From NCBI GenBank assembly GCA_016194795.1, contig JACQAX010000313.1, forward strand, positions 1 to 6,794: 6,794 nt of DNA, read 5' to 3'. This document shows, one piece after another, positions 1-5,426 of the stretch. The number at the start of each line of letters is the position of its first letter. Position 1 is the first letter of the stretch. The notes beneath the pieces are model-generated. The model searched no databases, was not told the DNA's origin, and saw only the letters and a program-made list of their open reading frames with translations. The position numbers and the translations under genes were made by a program. This DNA is from Deltaproteobacteria bacterium (GTDB lineage: Bacteria; Bdellovibrionota; UBA1018; UBA923).

Positions 1-380
1 GCGGTCGCGACGACGATCTTCGACTTCTCCACCTTCACCGGTATGACCTGCAAACGCCGCGCGTACGCGGTCGAGACGACCGACGCGACCGCCTTGATGT
101 CGATCTTCAACGGATCGATCTCGAAGTACGGGTAGCCGACCCGCTTGGCGAGCCACTCGGTCAGGATCTCGAGCGTGAGCGGAAGGTGCGGCGGCCGGCG
201 GTCTTTCACGCCGAACTTCGCGATGACGACGAGCGGGTAGTCCGCGCTCTTCGAGTTCTGGCGGTAGATCTGCTCGGCCGTGGGCTTGTCGACCAGCCCC
301 GCGTAGGCCATCTCCTGAAGCACGAACTCCAAGGTGAGCTTCTTGTCGAAGGGATGCAGCTTGTGCGCGTTCGAAGTCAT
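1..380 (-). CDS. GspE/PilB-type secretion ATPase, N-terminal part (partial)
   Basis: This is the first 126 codons of a gene that runs off the left edge of the window. The visible protein begins MTSNAHKLHP and is the N-terminal regulatory region of the GspE/PulE/PilB family, cytoplasmic hexameric ATPases that power type II secretion or type IV pilus assembly. The diagnostic stretch lies at about residues 72-126: a helix TEWLAKRVG followed by PYFEIDPLKIDIKAV, then YARRLQVIPVKVEKSKIVVAT. In this family such a region (the T2SSE_N/MshEN fold) reads 'R.g.pyfeidPlkid...a..vp..yA.r...lpv.....ivvA'. The Walker A and B motifs and the zinc-binding loop would lie beyond the edge, so the ATPase core is not seen. 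The ATG at 380 has no clear Shine-Dalgarno sequence, and no better in-frame start is visible upstream. Which system it serves (Gsp, Pil or a related one) cannot be decided here. The gene diverges from the broken creatininase gene. Confidence 0.78.
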   Translation of the reverse strand, partial: MTSNAHKLHPFDKKLTLEFVLQEMAYAGLVDKPTAEQIYRQNSKSADYPLVVIAKFGVKDRRPPHLPLTLEILTEWLAKRVGYPYFEIDPLKIDIKAVASVVSTAYARRLQVIPVKVEKSKIVVAT

Positions 381-388
381 TCTAGTAG

Positions 389-466
389 CTGATCGGTATA
401 GTCGTCTTTCCGTGTGAGCCCGGCAGATCCTGCCGAGCGAGCCTGGTCTTGACTATGCCTGATCGG
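389..466. repeat. Imperfect long dyad in divergent intergenic region
   Basis: The space between the divergent ATPase and creatininase genes has two-fold symmetry around about position 428. The core is a perfect hairpin, CGGCAG-ATC-CTGCCG, at 421-435. The outer arms are GATCGGTATAGTC at 391-403 and GACTATGCCTGATC at 451-464, which match as inverted repeats apart from one substitution and one extra base. The sequence between core and outer arms matches only loosely. It could be an operator shared by both genes or simply back-to-back promoter elements. No regulator is visible in the window. Confidence 0.4.
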
Positions 467-477
467 GGACCAAGAAT
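449..477 (+). promoter_or_regulatory. Candidate promoter for the creatininase-family gene (leaderless)
   Basis: TTGACT at 449-454 matches the -35 consensus at 5 of 6 positions. It is followed after exactly 17 bp by AAGAAT at 472-477, which matches the -10 consensus at 4 of 6. Only 8 bp separate the -10 from the ATG at 486, so transcription would start within a base or two of the start codon. That fits the absence of a Shine-Dalgarno sequence before this gene. The element also overlaps the right arm of the dyad. Prediction by eye only. Confidence 0.4.
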
Positions 478-485
478 CGCATCAC

Positions 486-1258
486 ATGGAAACGATTGAG
501 CTCAACGCACTCCCACACGCGAAGGCGACGGACGTTCTGGCCACCGGGGCGCCGGTCTATCTTTTCGTCAACCCGGTCGAGTACCACGGCCCGCATCTGC
601 CGCTCTACAACGACTACCACCTGAGCTTCGCCTCGTCCCAGGACCTCCGCTCGCGACCTTTCACGGGAGCCCCCTCCACGCCGCCGCGATCCAGGCGGGC
701 GTCGACTATCTCGCGCGCAGGGGCATTCCGGCCGTAGCCCCCTTCAACTTCGTGCTCCACGAGCTGCTCCATTATCGCGTCGGAGACTTCAGCGAGGCGC
801 TCACGCTGATCGCCGACGAGAAGACGCGCCGGCACGTCGCCGAGCACCTCGACCAGGACTTCCACGGGGGCTTTTTCGAAACCTCGCTCGTGCTGCACTA
901 TCGACCCGACACCGTGGCGCCGAGCCATCGCACGCTTCCGCCCTGCCCGCCCGTGGCGCCCCACCGCGTTTTTCTCTGGCTCTCGCGCGCTGCCGCGCGG
1001 CTCGGTCGTCTGATTCTCGCCGCGGAGTTCAAGTTCGCCGCGTACGGCATCGGCTGGCTTCGCCTACGCCCCCTGCCCGGTTATACCGGCTGGCCCGCCC
1101 TCGCCGATGCGCGCGCCGGAGCCGCCTTCGCCGAGGTCATCATGTCGCGCTACGTCGACGGGGTTGAGGCTGTCTTCGCGGGTTCCAAGCCACCGCCCCA
1201 GCCGATCATGAAGTGGCTGCGCGCGGTTTCGCTCGACGGTCGCCTCCAGGCGCACTGA
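486..1258 (+). pseudogene. Creatininase-family amidohydrolase, frameshifted with internal deletion
   Basis: The first frame (486-737) encodes a good creatininase-family N-terminus: NPVEYHGPHLPLYNDYHLS at about residues 29-47. It holds the metal ligands E32, H34 and D43 with the same spacing as E34, H36 and D45 of Pseudomonas creatininase. After about position 645 this frame turns into low-quality sequence and stops at TAG 735-737. Homology resumes in another frame from about 653 (ATFHGSPLHAAAIQAGVDYL, then APFNFVLHELLHYRVGD) and runs to TGA 1256-1258. The TFHGSPLH motif corresponds to the family's NGHGGN-type motif and holds the third ligand His. In creatininase the first Glu and this His are 86 residues apart; here the gap is only about 27, so roughly 60 codons are missing besides the frame change. 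The C-terminal half (ending about SLDGRLQAH) looks otherwise intact. The family contains metal-dependent amidases that act on cyclic amides. The gene is probably inactive unless this is an assembly error. Confidence 0.72.
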
Positions 1259-1279
1259 CCGAGTTTTGTAAAACTTCGG
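1259..1279 (+). terminator. AT-centred inverted repeat after creatininase stop, possible weak terminator
   Basis: Directly after the stop codon lies CCGA-GTTTT-GT-AAAAC-TTCGG, whose arms pair with one single-base bulge (CCGAGTTTT against AAAACTTCGG). There is no T-tract behind it, so it is at best a weak or factor-assisted terminator, or an mRNA 3'-end structure. Confidence 0.25.
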
Positions 1280-1318
1280 TAAACGCCGGGCTCCATCGTG
1301 CCTTGGGCGCGATACCGT

Positions 1319-1347
1319 TTGATCTTGTGTTCGGTTCGCGTCACAAT
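1319..1347 (+). promoter_or_regulatory. Candidate promoter for the desaturase-like gene (leaderless)
   Basis: TTGATC at 1319-1324 (4 of 6 against TTGACA) is followed after 17 bp by CACAAT at 1342-1347 (4 of 6 against TATAAT). The ATG at 1356 lies 8 bp further on, exactly the geometry of the candidate promoter at 449-477. The gene has no Shine-Dalgarno sequence, which fits a leaderless transcript. Each element is weak alone; the shared architecture is what supports the call. Confidence 0.38.
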
Positions 1348-1355
1348 TCTTCAAC

Positions 1356-2321
1356 ATGAACCGCACAGGCATCCTTAGATACCCCGTAGATATTTACCCG
1401 GTCGCAGTCATCGTGCTCACGCTGGGAATGAGCCTTCTGCCCTTCCTCTTTCTCTTCCCCCTCTGGGCGCTGATCCCGTACCTGCTCGCGGTCTACTATC
1501 TGCGCAGCTTCACCCCTTTTGCGCAGCACAACCACGCGCACCTGGCGGTCTTCAACCGCCCGTTGCTGAACGGCATTTACAACGTTCTCCTCGCGCAATG
1601 CACGGGTTACCAGACGGCCCTCTGGGAGCTGCACCATAACCGCGGCCACCACCGCAACTTCCTCGACGCGAAAAACGACGTCGCTTCGATCGTGAACCCC
1701 AAAACCGGGACGATTTTTTCACGCTGGATGTACGCCCTGCGTGGAAACCTCACCATCCACCGGGACTCGGTCAAGATCGGCCTGCAGGAGCGCGGTGCCG
1801 GCAAGCGCTCCCTCCTTCCGAAGCTCGGGGTCGAGATCGCGATCCAGCTCGCCATCTACGCCGCGCTTCTCTACTGGGACTGGAAGATGGCCCTCGCCTG
1901 CTTCATCGTGCCTGGCGCGTTCGCGGCCTGGTTCATCTGGTGGGAGTCGTACCCGCACCACCTCGAGGTGCCGACGGAAAATATTTACGACGGCTCGGTG
2001 ACGATCCTGAGCAAGGCGTACAACAACCAGACGTTCAACATCGGCCACCACACGGCCCACCACGAGAAGCCGACGCTCCACTGGTCGCTGCTCCCCAAGC
2101 GCACGGCGGAGATTCTCGAGAAGATGCCGGCCGGCTGCGTCCACGAGCAGTACCACCGCTTCGCGAGCAAACAGGCCGCCGAGACCCGCCGCCTGCGCGG
2201 CGGTTCACCGGCCACAGCCGTGGCCACGCCGACGGCGGCGCAGACGGCGGCAGCCGTCGCCAGCGCGGTGAGCCAGGAGATTTCGCGTTTTACCGGTGAC
2301 GGCGCTACCGAGCTGAGCTAG
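1356..2321 (+). CDS. Membrane fatty-acid-desaturase-family protein (di-iron)
   Basis: This 321-residue protein has the three histidine boxes of the membrane-bound desaturase/hydroxylase family (FA_desaturase, Pfam PF00487): H58-x3-H62 in QHNHAH, H94-x3-H98-H99 in HHNRGHH, and H232-x2-H235-H236 in NIGHHTAHHEKP. These boxes bind the di-iron centre that activates O2 to desaturate or hydroxylate an acyl chain or related lipid. Hydrophobic segments at about 12-32, 33-49, 160-174 and 178-197 place it in the inner membrane with the His boxes on the cytoplasmic side, as is usual in the family. A further HH pair (201-202) precedes box 3. The last 35-40 residues (from about 283) form an Ala/Thr/Val-rich, low-complexity tail that is not part of the fold. 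The ATG at 1356 has no Shine-Dalgarno sequence. It lies 97 bp after the broken creatininase gene and 58 bp before the ERG2-like gene on the same strand. Whether the substrate is a fatty acid, an aldehyde/alkane or a polycyclic lipid cannot be read from the sequence. Confidence 0.85.
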   Translation: MNRTGILRYPVDIYPVAVIVLTLGMSLLPFLFLFPLWALIPYLLAVYYLRSFTPFAQHNHAHLAVFNRPLLNGIYNVLLAQCTGYQTALWELHHNRGHHRNFLDAKNDVASIVNPKTGTIFSRWMYALRGNLTIHRDSVKIGLQERGAGKRSLLPKLGVEIAIQLAIYAALLYWDWKMALACFIVPGAFAAWFIWWESYPHHLEVPTENIYDGSVTILSKAYNNQTFNIGHHTAHHEKPTLHWSLLPKRTAEILEKMPAGCVHEQYHRFASKQAAETRRLRGGSPATAVATPTAAQTAAAVASAVSQEISRFTGDGATELS

Positions 2322-2329
2322 CTTTTTTT
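2311..2329 (+). terminator. Weak terminator-like element at end of desaturase gene
   Basis: The stop codon sits in AGCT-GAGCT-AGCT followed by an unbroken run of seven T (2323-2329). The T-run is typical of intrinsic terminators, but the stem is only about four base pairs. Termination would therefore be partial, and read-through into the ERG2-like gene is plausible. Confidence 0.25.
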
Positions 2330-2369
2330 CGACGCTTCACACTCCTCCCCGAAACCCTTTTCCACTTCC

Positions 2370-2375
2370 AGGAGG
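2370..2375 (+). promoter_or_regulatory. Ribosome binding site of the ERG2-like gene
   Basis: A full AGGAGG lies 4 bp before the GTG at 2380 and decides that start. An ATG at 2376 is out of frame and directly adjacent to the site; its frame encodes no recognisable protein. This is the only perfect Shine-Dalgarno sequence seen in the window. Confidence 0.7.
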
Positions 2376-2379
2376 ATGT

Positions 2380-3147
2380 GTGCGCCCCATCGCCATTACC
2401 GCTGCCCTGCTTACGACTTTCTTCATTCTCGCCGCCGCCCGCGCGGCAACGCCCTCGGAAAAAGCCAATGCGTGGCTCGAGCACGCTCCGGGCGATGCCA
2501 AAGAGTTCACCCGCAAGCTCTCCCGGTTCGACAAGTTCATGAACCAGGCGGCCGCGCGCGAAGAGACCAGCCGCAAACCCTACCTCTTCGACGTCGACAC
2601 GCTCCACGAGATCGCGAAAAAAGGCGTGGGCCTTTCGTATGAGCAGATGTTCAAGGTCGTCCACGACGAGCTGCTCAAGCGCTACCCCGGGCACCTGGCC
2701 GAAACCCGCCGCTGGATCTTCAACGTCGCCGGCGGCGCGATGGGGCAGCTCACGGTGCTCTACTGCTCGCCGCGCGAGTATCTCATCTTCTTCGGCACGC
2801 CGATCGGCACCGAGGGATTCTCGGGCCGCTTCAAGCAGGCCGACGTCTACGACTTCACGATCGACGGCGAGATGCAGACCTACGCCGAGGGCGAGTTCAC
2901 CCGCCACGTGTTCGGCCCCGGCAGCGCGGCGAAGCTCGCGCGCGGCACGGGCAAGGGCTACAAGATTCCCGACCACGCCTGGATGCTCGAGTACATGCGC
3001 GGCAACATCATCCCGTCGCTGAACTTCGGCATCTGGGCGCCGACCGTCAACGTCACGCTCGACTGGCACAGCGCCTGGAACCAGATCCACGACTGCGGCA
3101 AGATCGCGCTGAAAGAGATCTTCGAGCCCGGCCGCCGCGGCGACTAA
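2380..3147 (+). CDS. ERG2 / sigma-1 receptor family protein (sterol C8-C7 isomerase-like)
   Basis: This 255-residue protein starts at GTG. Residues 1-23 form a signal peptide or single N-terminal anchor (MRPIAITAALLTTFFILAAARAA). Residues 24-65 are a hydrophilic extension. From about residue 69 to 248 it aligns, from memory, along the whole ERG2/sigma-1 domain (Pfam PF04622): FDVDTLHEIA (fungal FDPKTLNEIC), RYPGH, WIFNVAGGAMGQ at 112-123 (identical AGGAMGQ in yeast ERG2), EYLIFFGTPIGTEG at 133-146, VFGPG at 177-181, WMLEYMRG at 201-208 and IIPSLNFGI. D158 and E204 fall on human sigma-1 Asp126 and Glu172, the two ligand-binding acids. The sigma-1 His154 position is L185, as in yeast ERG2, so it is closer to the isomerase branch. 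In fungi ERG2 moves the sterol double bond from C8 to C7; sigma-1 is an ER ligand-binding protein. Export would put the domain in the periplasm, matching the lumenal side in eukaryotes. The substrate here is unknown. It follows the desaturase-like gene. Confidence 0.85.
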   Translation: MRPIAITAALLTTFFILAAARAATPSEKANAWLEHAPGDAKEFTRKLSRFDKFMNQAAAREETSRKPYLFDVDTLHEIAKKGVGLSYEQMFKVVHDELLKRYPGHLAETRRWIFNVAGGAMGQLTVLYCSPREYLIFFGTPIGTEGFSGRFKQADVYDFTIDGEMQTYAEGEFTRHVFGPGSAAKLARGTGKGYKIPDHAWMLEYMRGNIIPSLNFGIWAPTVNVTLDWHSAWNQIHDCGKIALKEIFEPGRRGD

Positions 3148-4364
3148 CGCATCCGCCGAAGCCGGAGAGCCTCGAGGGCCGTTCTCATCGCCAGGACGAC
3201 GCCCGAATGAGCCGAGGAGACGTTCTCGCGCTCCTTCGGGTCGCCCTCGAGATCGAAGAGCTGCGCCTCGCCGGCGTCGGAGAGGATCAGCTTCCACTTC
3301 CGGTCCCAGATCGCGGTCTGGCCCATGGTGGTCGCCGTCGCGTAGCTCTCGCGCCGGAGCGGCACGCCACGCGCGAGACCGAGCAACGACTTTCCGTCGA
3401 CGTTCGGGCCCCCGGCCAGGCCGAGCGCCTCGAGCACCGTCGGCACGATGTCAACGCTGAGCACGGGCTCCGAGACGCGTGCCGGGGCGACGCCCGGGAG
3501 CTTCATGAGCAAAGGAACGTGGAGGAGCTCGCGATGGAGCTGGGTGTGGAAGATCGCGCCATGCTCCCAGAACTCGTCGCCATGGTCGCCGGTGATCACG
3601 ATGAGCGCGTCGTCGTAGAGCCCGAGCGCCTTGAGCCCGCCGATGAAGCTCTCGAGACGTTCGTCGACGTCGAGAAGCGCGCCGTCGTAGAGCGCCTGGA
3701 AGCGGGCGCGGTCCTCGGCGCGCGAGAAGTCGAAAGCCTTGAGAAAGCGATCCGCGTCGCCCCATTTCCCGGGCTCGAGGCGCAGCTCGTCCCGGGAAGA
3801 CCCACCGAAGGCGCGGTCGTGAGGCGGCTTTGGAAAATAGGGCGTATGGGCGAGGTACGTGTGGAAAAAAAGAAAGAACTTTTTCGACGCGAGCTTGCGC
3901 AGCGCCGCCGTCACGAGCCGCTGCTCGACGTCACGGCCGCCACCGGGGTCCGTTTTGAAGTCCATTCCGCGGGCAAGCCCGCGTCGGTGGTCGAGCCAGC
4001 GGCTGTCCACCGGCCCCATCCAGTGCGTGGCGTAGCCCGCCTCTTTCAGGTATTCGGCGAGGGTGCGGAGCTTCGGGCTCAAGACGCTCGTTCCTCCGGC
4101 GTCGACGATCCCGTGCGTGGTCGGGAAAGCTCCCGTGAACATCGAGAAATGGCTCGGCAGCGTGTAGCCCCCGTTGGAGGACGCGTTCTCGAACGTCACC
4201 CACTCCCGGGCGAGTCGCGAAAGAAACGGCGTCGTGCGACGCGGGTATCCGTACAGGCTCATGTGGTCGGCGCCGACGGTATCCAGCGAGATGAGAATCA
4301 CGTTGGGTCGGCTCGCCGCCGAGGCTCCGAATACGGCCAATAGAGCTGTAAGCGCCACAAGCAT
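3144..4364 (-). CDS. Exported alkaline-phosphatase-superfamily hydrolase, annotated-type 'sulfatase' with Thr nucleophile
   Basis: This 406-residue protein belongs to the sulfatase/phosphoglycerol-transferase family (Pfam PF00884). Residues 1-17 are a hydrophobic export signal ending about GASA. Core motifs in order are NVILISLDTVGADHMSLYGY at 21-40 (metal ligand D28), GGYTLPSHFSMFTG at 65-78 (active-site loop), HTPYF at 173-177 and VITGDHGDEFWEHG at 256-269 (metal ligands D260 and H261). The loop reads T68-L-P-S-H where classical sulfatases have Cys/Ser-x-Pro-x-Arg. Thr cannot become formylglycine but is the nucleophile in LtaS/EptA-type phosphotransferases, so a phosphodiester or phospholipid head group is at least as likely a substrate as a sulfate ester. 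The stop overlaps the convergent ERG2-like gene by 4 bp. The start is slightly uncertain: GGGGAG abuts the ATG at 4364 but lies 6 bp from an in-frame GTG at 4358, which may be the true start. Action is expected in the periplasm or at the cell surface. Confidence 0.85.
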   Translation of the reverse strand: MLVALTALLAVFGASAASRPNVILISLDTVGADHMSLYGYPRRTTPFLSRLAREWVTFENASSNGGYTLPSHFSMFTGAFPTTHGIVDAGGTSVLSPKLRTLAEYLKEAGYATHWMGPVDSRWLDHRRGLARGMDFKTDPGGGRDVEQRLVTAALRKLASKKFFLFFHTYLAHTPYFPKPPHDRAFGGSSRDELRLEPGKWGDADRFLKAFDFSRAEDRARFQALYDGALLDVDERLESFIGGLKALGLYDDALIVITGDHGDEFWEHGAIFHTQLHRELLHVPLLMKLPGVAPARVSEPVLSVDIVPTVLEALGLAGGPNVDGKSLLGLARGVPLRRESYATATTMGQTAIWDRKWKLILSDAGEAQLFDLEGDPKERENVSSAHSGVVLAMRTALEALRLRRMR

Positions 4365-4501
4365 CTCCCCGATGATAAAAGAACGCCCGCCGCGCGCGTA
4401 GCGAAAAATCGCCGTCTCGGCCTTCGCCAGCTGTCAAAAGCCCGCTGGTGCACGGTCGAGCCGGCCAGACGCGGCGGACTGGTGTTCCCCGCGGATGGGT
4501 G

Positions 4502-4516
4502 CTCGCGTTTCGCGAG
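4502..4516. repeat. Perfect inverted repeat CTCGCG-TTT-CGCGAG
   Basis: Six-base arms with a 3-base spacer, about 80 bp before the ATG at 4597. It could be an operator half-site pair or a small hairpin; in GC-rich DNA such a repeat may also arise by chance. Confidence 0.4.
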
Positions 4517-4536
4517 GCGTTTCGGGCGCCTTGACG

Positions 4537-4550
4537 GCTTGATTTCAAGC
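4537..4550. repeat. Perfect inverted repeat GCTTGA-TT-TCAAGC
   Basis: Six-base arms with a 2-base spacer, ending 46 bp before the ATG at 4597, in a relatively AT-rich spot. The position is suitable for a transcription-factor site controlling the downstream gene. TTGACG at 4531-4536 overlaps its left side but no good -10 follows. Confidence 0.4.
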
Positions 4551-4596
4551 AGGCGCAACTCAACGCTCGCGCACGCTCGTTGCATTTTCTTCCGCC

Positions 4597-5409
4597 ATGA
4601 CGGCGATCTACCGCACCTTCCTGCTCCTGCTCGTGGCGTGTGCCGCGGTACCCGGCGCGCGGGCGCACGCCGACTGCCCCCGGCCCACCGTACGCGTGCC
4701 GATCGTCGCGCGAAGCTGGCGGGATTTCGGCGAGCTCATGTGCAAGTACGGCGCGAGCCTGGGCGACGCCCACGACCTGAGGCTGCGGCGGCTGCGCGAG
4801 CGCGCGGCGCCCTACCTCGGCCGTCAGCTCCGGGCGCTCGAGAGCTTCCGCGACAAGAATCTCGCCGACTCCGAGGTCCACCGGCGCGTGGCCGAGTACA
4901 ACGTCGAGCGCAAGCGCATCAGCGAGTCGGCGCAAAGCGCCGGGCGCAAAGAAGACCTGCGCAACGACCTCGACTGGGCCCTCTACCCTTTCCTCAGAAA
5001 AAGAATCGGCGCCGGGATCACGGCCTTCCGCAGCTTGAAGCCGGCGCCTGCGACCGACGCCGACCGCACCGACGTGCTGTCGACGTCGTTCGAGGCGCCG
5101 TGGTTTTTTCTTCTCGACAAGGTCGAGCGAGCCAACGTGGTCGCCTGCACCACCCTTCGCCTCGACGAAGACGAGGCGGGCGAGCTTTCCATGTGCAGCT
5201 CGCTCGATCTCGAAACAGGCGCGATCTCGGGCACCGACTTCGACGGCGCCGTTCGCGAGCCGGAGGCGATCAAGAAGTACGACGACTACCGCGAGCTGCG
5301 GCGTTTTCGTGCCGCGAGGCCCGCCCCACCGAAACCGTATTACCGCATGACCCGCGACGAGTACGTGCGCTCGGCGACGCGAGGCCTGGCTCCGGCTTTC
5401 TGCTACTGA
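4597..5409 (+). CDS. Exported protein of unknown function
   Basis: I do not recognise this 270-residue protein. It begins with a basic n-region (MTAIYR) and a hydrophobic core (TFLLLLVACAAV). Two processing routes are possible: signal peptidase I after ARAHA (residue 25), leaving Asp26-Cys27, or lipoprotein processing at LVAC with Cys15 as lipid anchor. Either way it should leave the cytoplasm. Residues 50-150 are charged and mostly helical, rich in Arg, Glu and Leu (for example LRLRRLRERAAPYLGRQLRA). Residues about 165-225 look like a mixed alpha/beta part with Cys184 and Cys200 (VVACTTLRLDEDEAG, ELSMCSSLD). The C-terminus ends APAFCY. Cys27, Cys49, Cys184, Cys200 and Cys269 could form disulfides in the periplasm. 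There is no clear Shine-Dalgarno sequence before the ATG. It is divergent from the sulfatase-like gene and convergent with tamB, 10 bp apart, so it is probably transcribed alone. High GC and regular codon structure over the full length support a real gene. Confidence 0.7.
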   Translation: MTAIYRTFLLLLVACAAVPGARAHADCPRPTVRVPIVARSWRDFGELMCKYGASLGDAHDLRLRRLRERAAPYLGRQLRALESFRDKNLADSEVHRRVAEYNVERKRISESAQSAGRKEDLRNDLDWALYPFLRKRIGAGITAFRSLKPAPATDADRTDVLSTSFEAPWFFLLDKVERANVVACTTLRLDEDEAGELSMCSSLDLETGAISGTDFDGAVREPEAIKKYDDYRELRRFRAARPAPPKPYYRMTRDEYVRSATRGLAPAFCY

Positions 5410-5426
5410 GCGCCGGGCGCTAGTAG
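5403..5426. terminator. Hairpin spanning both stop codons of a convergent pair
   Basis: CTACT-g-AGCGC (5403-5413), loop CGG, then GCGCT-AGTAG (5417-5426) form a 10-bp stem with one bulged G. The stem contains the TGA of the plus-strand gene and the TAG of tamB. It is symmetric, so it would form in both transcripts, but neither side has a T-tract. A bidirectional 3'-end structure is possible; an intrinsic terminator is not proven. Confidence 0.4.

Larger units (their letters stand above)
4365..4596. other. Divergent intergenic region
   Basis: These 232 bp separate the minus-strand sulfatase-like gene and the plus-strand gene at 4597. On the minus strand a perfect TTGACA lies at 4437-4432, but at 16-18 bp downstream no convincing -10 is seen, so I do not call a promoter. 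The stretch also contains two short perfect inverted repeats (listed separately). No small gene or RNA is recognisable here. Confidence 0.5.

Noticed and set aside
752..1258. Independent gene starting at GTG 752
   Set aside because: Homology to the creatininase family continues upstream of 752 in the same frame (from about 653, including the HG motif), so 752 is not a natural start. This is the second half of a broken gene.
2376..2642. Alternative gene starting at ATG 2376 directly after GGAGG
   Set aside because: The frame gives an Arg/Pro-rich product with no motif, and the start sits too close to the ribosome binding site. The overlapping GTG frame encodes the ERG2-like protein.
2380..3147. 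Naming the ERG2-like protein a sigma-1 receptor
   Set aside because: The His154 position is Leu, and the AGGAMGQ and GTEG motifs follow fungal ERG2. A family-level call is safer than either specific function.
3131..3147. Palindrome CGCCGCGGCG near the end of the ERG2-like gene as a terminator
   Set aside because: It has no loop and no T-tract and lies in coding sequence; such GC palindromes are expected by chance at this base composition.
2305..3297. Open frame of 330 codons on the minus strand opposite the ERG2-like gene
   Set aside because: It is the antisense shadow of a GC-rich gene. Its product is an Arg/Ala/Glu/Val-rich sequence without recognisable motifs, while the plus strand encodes a clear ERG2-family protein.
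3207..4343. Open frame of 378 codons on the plus strand opposite the sulfatase-like gene
   Set aside because: Composition is biased (Arg, Glu, Val) and no domain is recognisable. The minus strand carries all the metal and active-site motifs of PF00884.
4409..4437. Minus-strand promoter from the perfect TTGACA at 4437-4432
   Set aside because: No acceptable -10 is found 16-18 bp downstream; the region there is CGGCGATTTTTCGC. Only the -35-like hexamer is recorded, within the intergenic entry.
3931..4935. Long minus-strand open frame across the intergenic region 4365-4596
   Set aside because: It covers the 5' end of the sulfatase-like gene in a different frame and the antisense of the exported-protein gene, with no domain or conserved pattern of its own.
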